Source of the DNA: Gammaproteobacteria bacterium
Lineage (GTDB): Bacteria > Pseudomonadota > Gammaproteobacteria > JABABF01
DNA length: 19,631 nt
Direction: 5' to 3'
NCBI GenBank assembly: GCA_014238345.1
Contig: JABABF010000103.1
Location: forward strand, 1 to 19,631
Each line of letters begins with the position of its first letter. Within the stretch, counting starts at the first letter, position 1. Below are positions 1 through 7,611 of this stretch, one piece after another. The notes beneath the pieces were generated by a model. That model was not told the origin of the DNA. It made no database searches and saw only the letters and a list, made by a program, of their open reading frames with translations. Both the position numbers and the translations under genes were made by a program.

Positions 1-2
1 CC

Positions 3-119
3 ACATACTACAGCACCACTAGTGTGAAACTGACTTTGGCGATATTACAAACAATTATGAGCCATGTCAATATCGTAATGCGCTGGGACAACCGCATTGA
101 CACTCCCTATGCCATGTGA
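3..119 (+). CDS. Possible C-terminal end of a protein entering from the left edge
   Basis: Reading from base 3 there is an open frame of 38 codons ending in TGA at 117-119. It contains no clear start and may be the tail of a gene that begins outside the window. The peptide mixes hydrophobic and polar residues and has a VNIVMRWDN stretch, but I recognise no family. It is too short to exclude chance. If real, it would converge on the serpin/DUF3604 cluster, whose last stop codon is at 244. Confidence 0.2.
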   Translation, partial: TYYSTTSVKLTLAILQTIMSHVNIVMRWDNRIDTPYAM

Positions 120-243
120 TAGCATGGACTGCGGAATAGGTGGTTCGCTACGATTAACAAGCGAAACATTCGCACCATTCGGGGGCTATCCTACGGGTTA
201 GTCCCTAGACTTATCCCTTTAGACTCCTTTTATCTTTATCTGT
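120..243. other. Non-coding gap downstream of the DUF3604 cluster
   Basis: This 124-nt stretch lies beyond the stop of the last gene in the minus-strand cluster. I see one small inverted repeat (TTCGCT at about 147-152 against AGCGAA about ten bases further on). There is no T-run next to it on either strand, so I do not call a Rho-independent terminator. No tRNA or recognisable RNA element is visible. Confidence 0.4.
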
Positions 244-2196
244 TCAGCGCTCTAGCTGCCCTCCTCCCAACCAAATCGGCGAACTCCAAGCGCGCTCCTG
301 TTGGGTGCGGCGGTGCATAGCATTACAGCACACCGCAAATCCATCGGGAACACTCTGTGGCTTTGAGCAGTCGATGCCCTTGGCATTGCAGGCATAGCTG
401 CTCCAGCGGCAGCTGGGATTCTCCACCACCCGCGCATAATAGTAAGCCCGTTGCCCCGCTAGGTAATCGCGGTCGACCCACACCGCACATAGGCGGTCGT
501 GACCACCCCCGCGGCGCTCGCAGCTGGCGGTGTCCACCGAGGCTCCATTATTCGGGCTACCTGCTACTTCGTAGACGCGCTCGCGCCGCTCGCCATCCTC
601 GTCAATCCACCCCTTGATGATTTGTAGGCGCTGTAATGGGGCTCCCAACTTTCCCGGCGCACCGGGGTCGCGATGCGCCAATACTGCGAAGCGCGGCTCG
701 TGATGCACGGCGTTGAGTTGCGGCTCCAATTGCCCTCCCATCGGCACCCCGCCGCGATAGGCGCGGCTCACAAAATCACTCTGCCCGCACAGCTGCTCTG
801 GGTAATCCCAGCCGCCGAAAAAGCGCAGGCGGATGCGCGGCCCGCTAGAGCCGTAGACCTCGCGGCGGCGCATGGCGGAGAACAGCGCATCGCGGGTGTT
901 TTCCTCTGCCCATATCGCTGCCAAGCCACCAGGGCCGAAGGCAATGGCATCGGGGAGCTCGGAATCGGTGTTGATGCCGCCGACATGACCTTGGAACAAG
1001 TCTTCCTCTACAGATCCAGGCAAGCCTGCGTGGGTGTCGGTGGCAGCGATAAAGCCGAAGCGCCAAGGGTTGCTGCCAAGGCGCATCTCATGGCGCAAAC
1101 CCTCGGCCAACACTGTTCTGGCAAAACCGGTCTCGGGTTGGGGTGGCTCGGGCTGGCTGGACGGGTCGCGGACTTGGCGGAACAGCGCCGCGAAGCTGTC
1201 ATGCTTGAGCGCTTCAAAGGCGCACAGCTCGTCCTCGGCACCAACACCAAACCAGCACTCTGAAGCCCCCTTGTGTTGCATGATTTCCAACAGCGGTTGC
1301 ATGCGCTCTTGGCGAGCGGCATCGGCGGCGCTGAGCTGCTCGTCGCCAATCGGGAACATCTGACCCCCGCTGAGGTTGGCGTTGTGGGGGATAGCCAGCA
1401 CATCGCACACTGGCTGATTCACGCAGTCGCGCTCTAATACCGCCAACAGCTCAGAGGCGGTTTGCAGGGCGATGCTATCCGGCGGCGGTGCGGGCAAGCG
1501 CCCCAGATTGTTATTCCTGAAGATCACATTGCGGTGCAGATTGTTGCCCTTGGGGGCAGAACTCCACTCGTAGGCCACCAACGAGCTGAACTCACAGTCG
1601 GCGCTACGGTCATAGGCATTCTCGGCGGCGGCGAGGATCTCCCGCCACACGCGCGGATCCTCCTGCTCGCAGTTAGAGTTGTCGTCACCACAGATAGCCG
1701 GGGGGCGACCCACCCGACGAATACGCTCAGAGAGCAAGTAGAACGGCACAAAATTCGGTAACCACCGCTGCCAACGCAGTAAATAGCAATTCCAGTGATG
1801 GTAGCCCGGCGACCCGGGTGTTACACAAATCGAGGCTTTGCCCAATGTCTCACCGTGGTCGGTAAGCGCGGTGAAGTCCAGCGCTCGGCGCAACTGCTGC
1901 CGCCTCAGCGGCTGCCCATTGCGATCATAGGGGGCGATGCCAACCTCGGCACCGCGGGCAAAACGGTAGGCATCGGCAGGCTTGAGTAAAGTGCCGAAAA
2001 CCACGGCATCAAAGGAATAGGAAGTGTGGACATGGGTGTCGCCAAAAAAGACTTCTCGCTCCGGGCGGTAGTCACGGCAAGGCGTGCGTTGCTCGGTCAC
2101 CGCATAGGGTCGCGCTGGGTAGTCCTGCGCCATCACCGCTGTCGGCCACAGAATTGAGCAGACCGCCAACAGAGCGCAAAGCCGAGCTCGCGTCAT
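244..2196 (-). CDS. Exported DUF3604 (PHP-like metal-site) protein, copy 1
   Basis: A 650-residue protein starting at ATG with AGGAG six bases upstream (2203-2207). Residues 1-23 form a signal peptide with a probable cut at VMA|QD, so it is likely periplasmic. It carries the DUF3604 family signature: GDTHVHT (His55, His57), LTDHGE (Asp113, His114, Glu116), LHRNV (His221), IPHNAN (His271), MQHKG (His308) and ATDTHAG (Asp387, His389). This ladder of His/Asp/Glu resembles the metal sites of the PHP superfamily, which suggests a metal-dependent hydrolase, but DUF3604 has no settled substrate and none is claimed. Many paired cysteines fit an oxidising compartment. It is the last gene of the five-gene cluster and closest to copy 2: both share APKGNNLHRNVIFRN and ECWFG blocks. 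It sits 137 nt after copy 2, so it could have its own promoter. Family assignment is confident; function is unknown. Confidence 0.85.
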   Translation of the reverse strand: MTRARLCALLAVCSILWPTAVMAQDYPARPYAVTEQRTPCRDYRPEREVFFGDTHVHTSYSFDAVVFGTLLKPADAYRFARGAEVGIAPYDRNGQPLRRQQLRRALDFTALTDHGETLGKASICVTPGSPGYHHWNCYLLRWQRWLPNFVPFYLLSERIRRVGRPPAICGDDNSNCEQEDPRVWREILAAAENAYDRSADCEFSSLVAYEWSSAPKGNNLHRNVIFRNNNLGRLPAPPPDSIALQTASELLAVLERDCVNQPVCDVLAIPHNANLSGGQMFPIGDEQLSAADAARQERMQPLLEIMQHKGASECWFGVGAEDELCAFEALKHDSFAALFRQVRDPSSQPEPPQPETGFARTVLAEGLRHEMRLGSNPWRFGFIAATDTHAGLPGSVEEDLFQGHVGGINTDSELPDAIAFGPGGLAAIWAEENTRDALFSAMRRREVYGSSGPRIRLRFFGGWDYPEQLCGQSDFVSRAYRGGVPMGGQLEPQLNAVHHEPRFAVLAHRDPGAPGKLGAPLQRLQIIKGWIDEDGERRERVYEVAGSPNNGASVDTASCERRGGGHDRLCAVWVDRDYLAGQRAYYYARVVENPSCRWSSYACNAKGIDCSKPQSVPDGFAVCCNAMHRRTQQERAWSSPIWLGGGQLER

Positions 2197-2333
2197 GGTG
2201 TACTCCTAAGTACGGGTATAAGTACGGACATCACTACTGGCCGAGCAGTAGCCACCACCATAGCTAGTAGCTGTGGGTCTGGGATGCTGGCTCCCTCTGA
2301 CGGCAATGCCTCTACTGCTACTGCGCCCGCCCC

Positions 2334-4298
2334 TCACCGGGTGCGGTTTCCCGACCAAATCGGCGAGCTCCAAGCCCGCTCTTGCTGGCTGCGCGGATAG
2401 GTGGCGGCGCAACAGATCTCATAGCCCTTGGGTACGGCGGCGGGATCGTGGCACGCAATGCCATTGGCATTGCAGACATAGCTGTGCCAGCGGCAACTCG
2501 GGTTCTCCACTGCCCGCGCATAGTACCAAGCACGTTGCCCCGCACTATAGTCTGGGTCTTCCCACACCGCGCACAAGCGATCATGTCCGGAACCTAAACG
2601 CCGACAGTTGCTGTCGTCAACCGAAGCACCGTTGTTCGCTGTGCCCGCCACTTCGTAGACGCGCTCACGCCGCTCGCCCGAAGCATCGTCCAGCCAACCT
2701 TTGACAATCTGCACACGCTGTAGCGCTGTGCCCGGAAAGTCCGCCACACCGGGGTCGCGATGCGCCAACACAGCAAAGCGCGGGCCGTGCTGAACGCCGT
2801 GCGGCCGCGCTGGCAGCTCAGCACCCATCGGTACGCCACCGCCATAGCCACGGCGAGCAAAGTCAGTAGCATCGCACAGCGATGGAGGATAGCTCCAGCC
2901 ACCAAAGAAACGCAGTGTGATGCGCGGGCCACTGGTACCAAAGGCCTCACGGCGGCGCATGGCAGAAAACAGCGAATCGCGGGCGTTCTCCTCGGCCCAC
3001 AATCCGGCCAAGCCGCCGGGATTAAATTGAATTGCTTCGGGAAGACCCGCACCCGGGTCTAGGCCGCCCGCATGTCCTCGGTGGTCGTCCTCAGCAACCG
3101 CGCCGGGCAAACCCGTGTGCGCATCGGTACTGCCAATCAAGCCAAAACGCCATGGATTGATCCCGAAACGCAGCTCATGGCGTAGCCCCTCGCTCAGGGT
3201 GGCGCGCACAAAGCCATTACTGGGTTGTAGCGGCTCTGGCGGCTCAAAATCAGGATCAAAGGCCGCTCGAAATAGCTCATGAAAATTCTTGTATGGCAAG
3301 GTCTCAAAAGCACATAACTCATCGGTGGCTCCGGCACCAAACCAGCATTCTGAATCCCCCTTGTGTTGCGTCACCTCAATCAAGCGCTCCAAGCGCTCCT
3401 GACGCGCCAGCTGTTCTGAGCTGCGCTCAAAATCTTCGGCACTCGGAAACATCATGCCGCCACTCATATTGGAATTGTGTGGAATGGTCAGCACATCGCA
3501 GCCTGGCTGATCTAGGCAATCGCGCTCCAGCGTTTCCAGCAAACTCTCAATGGTGCTGATATCAATGCTACTCGGTGGTGGCTTGGACAACTTGCCGAGA
3601 TCGCTGTTGCGGAAGATCACATTGCGGTGCAGATTGTTGCCCTTGGGGGCGGAAGTCCACTCATAGCCGACAAAACTGCTAAACGCGCAGTCGGCGCTGC
3701 GGTCGTAGGCGTTTTCTGCGGCCTCGGCGATGTCGGTCCAAACCCGAGGAGCCTGAATCTTGCAGTGCTTGCCATCAGCGCCGCAAATTGCCGGATACTC
3801 CCCATCGCGCCGAATCAGCTGTGAGAGCAGAAACAGTGGCACCGCATCAGGTAGCCAGTTCGACCAACGCAACAGATAGCACTGCCAATGGTGGTAGCCG
3901 GATGCCCCCGGGGTCACGCAAATTGGAGCCAAGCTCATGGTCTCAGCATGATCGGTGAGCACAGTAAAATCTAGCGGACGGCGCAGCTGGTGGTGGCGTG
4001 CTGGCGTGCCATCGCTGTCATAGGGAGCCATGCCTACGCGCTCACCACGAGCAAAACGGTAGGCATCAGCTGGTTTGTTGCGGGTTCCAAACACCACGGC
4101 ATCGTAGGAATAAGCGGTGTGTACATGGGTGTCGCCAAAAAAAGCGCGGCGCTGGGGCTGGTAGTCGTTACAAGGCGCGCGCTGTTCGGTGATATCGTAG
4201 GGGCGAGGCGGGTAGTCGGCGGCCTGAGCCACACCCGGTAGCCAAGCCAATAGTGCCGCCACCAACACCTCACCACGCACGCGTGCCATCAAGTTCAT
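2334..4298 (-). CDS. Exported DUF3604 (PHP-like metal-site) protein, copy 2
   Basis: I start this 654-residue protein at the ATG at 4298 because a GGAGG lies seven bases upstream. A TTG five codons earlier (4313) would put that ribosome site inside the gene. The N-terminus has a signal peptide ending near VAQA|AD. Family motifs repeat those of copy 1: GDTHVHTAYSYDA, VLTDHAET, LHRNVIFRN, IPHNSNMSGG, TQHKGDSECWFG and GSTDAHTG. All the presumed metal-binding His/Asp/Glu positions are retained, so there is no sign of decay. Copies 1 and 2 are more alike than either is to copy 3, including a 39-base run identical at DNA level (3612-3650 and 1519-1557). The start lies 33 nt after the stop of the DUF1214-like gene, consistent with co-transcription. 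The likely role is that of a periplasmic metal-dependent hydrolase (inference); the substrate is unknown. Confidence 0.85.
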   Translation of the reverse strand: MNLMARVRGEVLVAALLAWLPGVAQAADYPPRPYDITEQRAPCNDYQPQRRAFFGDTHVHTAYSYDAVVFGTRNKPADAYRFARGERVGMAPYDSDGTPARHHQLRRPLDFTVLTDHAETMSLAPICVTPGASGYHHWQCYLLRWSNWLPDAVPLFLLSQLIRRDGEYPAICGADGKHCKIQAPRVWTDIAEAAENAYDRSADCAFSSFVGYEWTSAPKGNNLHRNVIFRNSDLGKLSKPPPSSIDISTIESLLETLERDCLDQPGCDVLTIPHNSNMSGGMMFPSAEDFERSSEQLARQERLERLIEVTQHKGDSECWFGAGATDELCAFETLPYKNFHELFRAAFDPDFEPPEPLQPSNGFVRATLSEGLRHELRFGINPWRFGLIGSTDAHTGLPGAVAEDDHRGHAGGLDPGAGLPEAIQFNPGGLAGLWAEENARDSLFSAMRRREAFGTSGPRITLRFFGGWSYPPSLCDATDFARRGYGGGVPMGAELPARPHGVQHGPRFAVLAHRDPGVADFPGTALQRVQIVKGWLDDASGERRERVYEVAGTANNGASVDDSNCRRLGSGHDRLCAVWEDPDYSAGQRAWYYARAVENPSCRWHSYVCNANGIACHDPAAVPKGYEICCAATYPRSQQERAWSSPIWSGNRTR

Positions 4299-4331
4299 CA
4301 GACCCCCTCCCAAACTGTGTTCATCAGCGAC

Positions 4332-5630
4332 TCAGCGACTAAAACGCTGCTGTATCTGGCGGCGGCGCTGGCGAATCTGCTGTTGGCGCTGTGCCAGCGT
4401 AAAGCCTTGGATATCATCTGGCAGCACGGCGGGCAACTGCGAAAAAGGCACCCGTTGCACCTGAGGCTGTGCCACCGCTGGGGGTGCCCCGTCTAAGCCC
4501 TGCCAGCGCACTATCATCAGGCCGCGCTGGTGACCTTCAATATCCAGCCAATTTTGGATCCTTGGGTCGCGGTGCGACAACACAAAATAATAACGCCCAT
4601 CGCGGCTGGCAACCGATTGCTCCAAAGTCAGGCTGGATGTGTGGCTATCGTAATCCATACTCACAAACCATAGTCTACCTAGTTCAAATCCCTGATAATC
4701 GGCACCACCCGGAGCCATGCTAACAATCAATGCCTCATCTTCATTCAAATTCCAATGGCCAAAGGAGGCATACTGACCTACGAGACCGCCTGCTGTAGCG
4801 CGTATCTTGGAAAGCTCATTGCGTGGCATCAGAGCCATGAACTTTTCGCTCAGCGACAGCCAAGTAGCGGTGCGATCGTAGAGCGCTTGGGCAGCACCGT
4901 TCAAGCGGCGCGCTAACTGGTCTGAGCTGAGCGGCGCTGCACGCTCTCCCTCAGCACCGATGCGCTCAATATACAGTTCCCCAGATCGCTCCTCCCAGTC
5001 ACTGTGTGTGTGGCGCACCAGCAGTGTTTCAGCACCGTCTGCAGAGCGCAACCAGTTGCGCCCAGCACCTGGGTTGCGCCGCCCGATGTACAGCTCGAAG
5101 CTGCCATCGGCCGCCCAGTGCATCGCTTCAGCATAAAGGACTGCGATGTTGTCGCTGGTGCCCGCATCGCCGACCCCCGGTTGCCCACGCAACAACTGAA
5201 AGACTAGGCCACGCGTGGTGCCTCGGGTACCGCGCACCAGATATTCGGCATCGTCGCGCAAGCGGGCGACATAGTAGTTGTTGTCTGGATTATCCAGTCC
5301 GTTCTTGCTGGTCCAATCCGCCCCGCGCATAAAGCGCGGCAGCTCCCAGTTCTGTAGCGCATTGGACTCAATGGCACCGACCAAACCGTAGAGCACCGTG
5401 CGATAGGCCTCGGCAACATCCCGATCATCACCCGCAAAACGATGGTCGAGTAACAGTGCCAGTGTCTCTTGCTGAGCGCGGACAAAGTTCTGCCAAGCGC
5501 CCGCCAGCCCACCGGACGAGTTGCTTGCCGGTTGCGGCTCAAAACGCGGTGGCGCGGCGCTCCAGCGACCCGCCGCAAAGGCGATGGTAGCCACTAGAGA
5601 CAGCATGACCAACCATAGAAATAAACGCAT
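4332..5630 (-). CDS. Exported protein with DUF1214-like C-terminal domain
   Basis: A 432-residue protein. Residues 1-20 are a hydrophobic export signal or membrane anchor, followed by a Pro/Ser-rich linker. The C-terminal third (about 310-400) resembles the DUF1214 family: FELGRLWFVSMDY, then a DGRYYFVLSHRDP stretch, NWLDIEGHQRGLMIVRWQ, and a run of proline-containing segments. The central part (about 45-300) has no motif I can name. The last 22 residues are almost entirely Gln and Arg (QQQIRQRRRQIQQ), a very basic tail of unknown role. The gene starts 13 nt after the stop of DUF3604 copy 3 and is followed 33 nt later by copy 2, so it lies within the presumed operon. The SD is weak, so translation may depend on coupling. 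DUF1214 proteins have no firmly established reaction and I assign none. Confidence 0.7.
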   Translation of the reverse strand: MRLFLWLVMLSLVATIAFAAGRWSAAPPRFEPQPASNSSGGLAGAWQNFVRAQQETLALLLDHRFAGDDRDVAEAYRTVLYGLVGAIESNALQNWELPRFMRGADWTSKNGLDNPDNNYYVARLRDDAEYLVRGTRGTTRGLVFQLLRGQPGVGDAGTSDNIAVLYAEAMHWAADGSFELYIGRRNPGAGRNWLRSADGAETLLVRHTHSDWEERSGELYIERIGAEGERAAPLSSDQLARRLNGAAQALYDRTATWLSLSEKFMALMPRNELSKIRATAGGLVGQYASFGHWNLNEDEALIVSMAPGGADYQGFELGRLWFVSMDYDSHTSSLTLEQSVASRDGRYYFVLSHRDPRIQNWLDIEGHQRGLMIVRWQGLDGAPPAVAQPQVQRVPFSQLPAVLPDDIQGFTLAQRQQQIRQRRRQIQQRFSR

Positions 5631-5643
5631 TCACATGCCCAGA

Positions 5644-7611
5644 CTACGAAGATTTCGGTGCCACAGGCGGGCTGAGCCAGATCGGCGAGCTCCAAGCACG
5701 CTCCTGCTGTGCTTTATTGTAGCTGCCATCACAGCAGGCTCTCAAGGCTTTGGGAACCGTGTCCGGAGCACTGCAATCAACACCCTTGGCCAAGCAGACG
5801 TGGGCGTGCCAGCGGCAGCTCGGGTTCTCCACCGCACGCGTGTAGTAGTAGGCGCGTTGGCCGGGTTGGTAATCGGGGTCTCGCCATACCGCACACAGGC
5901 GATCGTGGCCGGTACCGCTACGCTGACAAGTGGCAGTGTCCACGGCACCGCTGTCTGGGTCGCCAATCACCTCGTAGACCCGACTATGTGGCTCGCCACT
6001 GCCATCGACCCAACCCTTAATGATCTGCACTCGCTGCAATGGTGTTGCCAGATGCCCGTCCACATCAGCGGCTCGCTGTGCGAGCACCGCAAAGGTAGGG
6101 ACACCCCCGCCCACTGGGCGAGGCGGCAGATTAGCGCCCATCGGCACACCGCCGTCGTAGCCACGGCGGGCAAAATCCGGCGCATCGCACAGTGAGTTTG
6201 GATAATCCCAGCCACCAAAGAAACGCACTTTCATGCGGGGGCCGCTGGTGCCATACACCTCGCGCCGCCGCAACGCTGTAAACAGTGCATCGCGCGTGTT
6301 CTCCTCAGCCCATATCCCCGCCAAGCCGCCGGGATTGAAGTTAATGGCATCGGGCAGGCGGTCGGAGCGCCCACTGTTGATATGCCCAGGATAGTCGTCC
6401 TCCTCCACCGCACCCGGTGTGGCCAGATGGGTGTCAGTGGCGGCCAATAAGCCAAAACGCCATGGATTCACCCCCATGCGCTGCTCGTGGCGCAAACCCT
6501 CTGCCAACACCGTTCGGGCAAAGCCAGTGACACCCGTGGGCGTGGGCACATCAACTCCAAAACTCTGCGCCTTACCATCGCTGAAATTACCAAAAGTGAG
6601 TTTTTCATATTCACACAAGGGATCCGCGCCAAACCAGCACTCCGAATCTCCCTTGTGTTGCATCACCTCAAGTAGTGGCTCCATATTCGCCCAGCGCTGC
6701 GCCTGCGTAGCGCTGAGCTGTGCGCCCATTGGGAACATTACCCCACCGCTGAGGTTGGAGTTGTGCGGAATGGCTAACACATCACAGCCCGGGCGCAACA
6801 GGCAGTCCTGCTCCAGCGCGCTGTGCAGATCCTCGGGAGTACGCAGCTGCGCCTGCCCCGGCGGTGGATTGGACAATGTGCCGAGCTCACTGTTGCGAAA
6901 AATGACATTGCGGTGCAGATTGCTGTCTTGCAAGCTGCCCGACCACTCAAAGGCTATAAAACTGGTGAACTCGCAATCTTCACTGCGATCATAGGCATTT
7001 TCCGCCGCTTGGATCGTCTCTTGCCAGACCCCAGGAGCGTGGGGTGCACAGTATTCGTTGTCGTCCCCGCACATCGTTGGTAGCTCCTGCGGATTGCGCA
7101 CTGCCAACAACAACAGCACCCTTGGCATAAAGTGCGGCAGCTTGGGCACCGCGCGCAACAGGCGGCACTGCCACTGGCCGTAACCCGCTACTCCAGGAGT
7201 GATGCACACAGGCGCTAAACCCATCGTCTCGGCGTGATCGGTGATGGCGACGAAGTCCAGCGGCTCGCGCAATTGGTGGCTGGCCAGCGGCTGACCAGCG
7301 CTGTCGTAGGGGTGTAGGCCGATGCGCTCGCCGCGCGCATAACGGTAAGCCGCGGCAGGTTTATTGCGGGTACCGTAGATTACCGCATCGTAGGAAAAAG
7401 CCGTATGCGCGTGAAGATCGCCAAAAAACACTTGGCGCTCGGGGCGGTGATCTCGGCACGGAGCACGCTGTTCAGTCCGCTGGTAGGCTGGCAATTGCGG
7501 GGCGGCGGACTGCGCCATGGTAATAGAAGGTAGCACAGCGAATAGCAGTGCCCCCAGCACCCGCCGGAGAACATGGCAAGGTGAGGGGATACAACGCAGC
7601 CTATCAGACAT
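5644..7611 (-). CDS. Exported DUF3604 (PHP-like metal-site) protein, copy 3 (divergent)
   Basis: A 655-residue protein starting at ATG. The start overlaps the serpin stop by 8 nt (stop 7604-7606, start 7609-7611), which points to translational coupling. The export signal is long, with hydrophobic core near residues 18-30 and probable cleavage near TMAQS. DUF3604 motifs are present: GDLHAHTAFSYDA (His67, His69), AITDHAET (Asp125, His126, Glu128), LHRNVIFRN, IPHNSNLSGG, MQHKGDSECWFG and ATDTHLA. It differs from copies 1 and 2. The first motif is DLHAH rather than DTHVH, the EWSGSLQDSN segment replaces the APKGNN segment, and the region after ECWFG is rewritten. The presumed metal ligands remain. 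This suggests an older duplication with a different substrate or partner. It is the closest DUF3604 gene to the serpin and may be the partner most tightly co-expressed with it. Confidence 0.85.
   Translation of the reverse strand: MSDRLRCIPSPCHVLRRVLGALLFAVLPSITMAQSAAPQLPAYQRTEQRAPCRDHRPERQVFFGDLHAHTAFSYDAVIYGTRNKPAAAYRYARGERIGLHPYDSAGQPLASHQLREPLDFVAITDHAETMGLAPVCITPGVAGYGQWQCRLLRAVPKLPHFMPRVLLLLAVRNPQELPTMCGDDNEYCAPHAPGVWQETIQAAENAYDRSEDCEFTSFIAFEWSGSLQDSNLHRNVIFRNSELGTLSNPPPGQAQLRTPEDLHSALEQDCLLRPGCDVLAIPHNSNLSGGVMFPMGAQLSATQAQRWANMEPLLEVMQHKGDSECWFGADPLCEYEKLTFGNFSDGKAQSFGVDVPTPTGVTGFARTVLAEGLRHEQRMGVNPWRFGLLAATDTHLATPGAVEEDDYPGHINSGRSDRLPDAINFNPGGLAGIWAEENTRDALFTALRRREVYGTSGPRMKVRFFGGWDYPNSLCDAPDFARRGYDGGVPMGANLPPRPVGGGVPTFAVLAQRAADVDGHLATPLQRVQIIKGWVDGSGEPHSRVYEVIGDPDSGAVDTATCQRSGTGHDRLCAVWRDPDYQPGQRAYYYTRAVENPSCRWHAHVCLAKGVDCSAPDTVPKALRACCDGSYNKAQQERAWSSPIWLSPPVAPKSS

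Noticed and set aside
673..1263. Long plus-strand frame (196 codons) opposite DUF3604 copy 1
   Set aside because: It lies entirely within a gene with clear family motifs on the other strand; GC-rich DNA leaves the opposite frame open. Its translation has no domain or signal.
2245..2324. GCAGTAG/CTACTGC inverted repeat in the gap between DUF3604 copies 1 and 2
   Set aside because: The arms are only 7 bp and about 60 bp apart with a small direct repeat; too weak to call a terminator or operator.
4299..4313. TTG start at 4313 for DUF3604 copy 2
   Set aside because: The ribosome site GGAGG would lie inside the coding region; the ATG at 4298 has correct spacing.
5521..6195. Plus-strand frame of 224 codons opposite the DUF1214-like and DUF3604 copy 3 genes
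   Set aside because: It spans the boundary of two well-supported minus-strand genes and shows no recognisable protein features.
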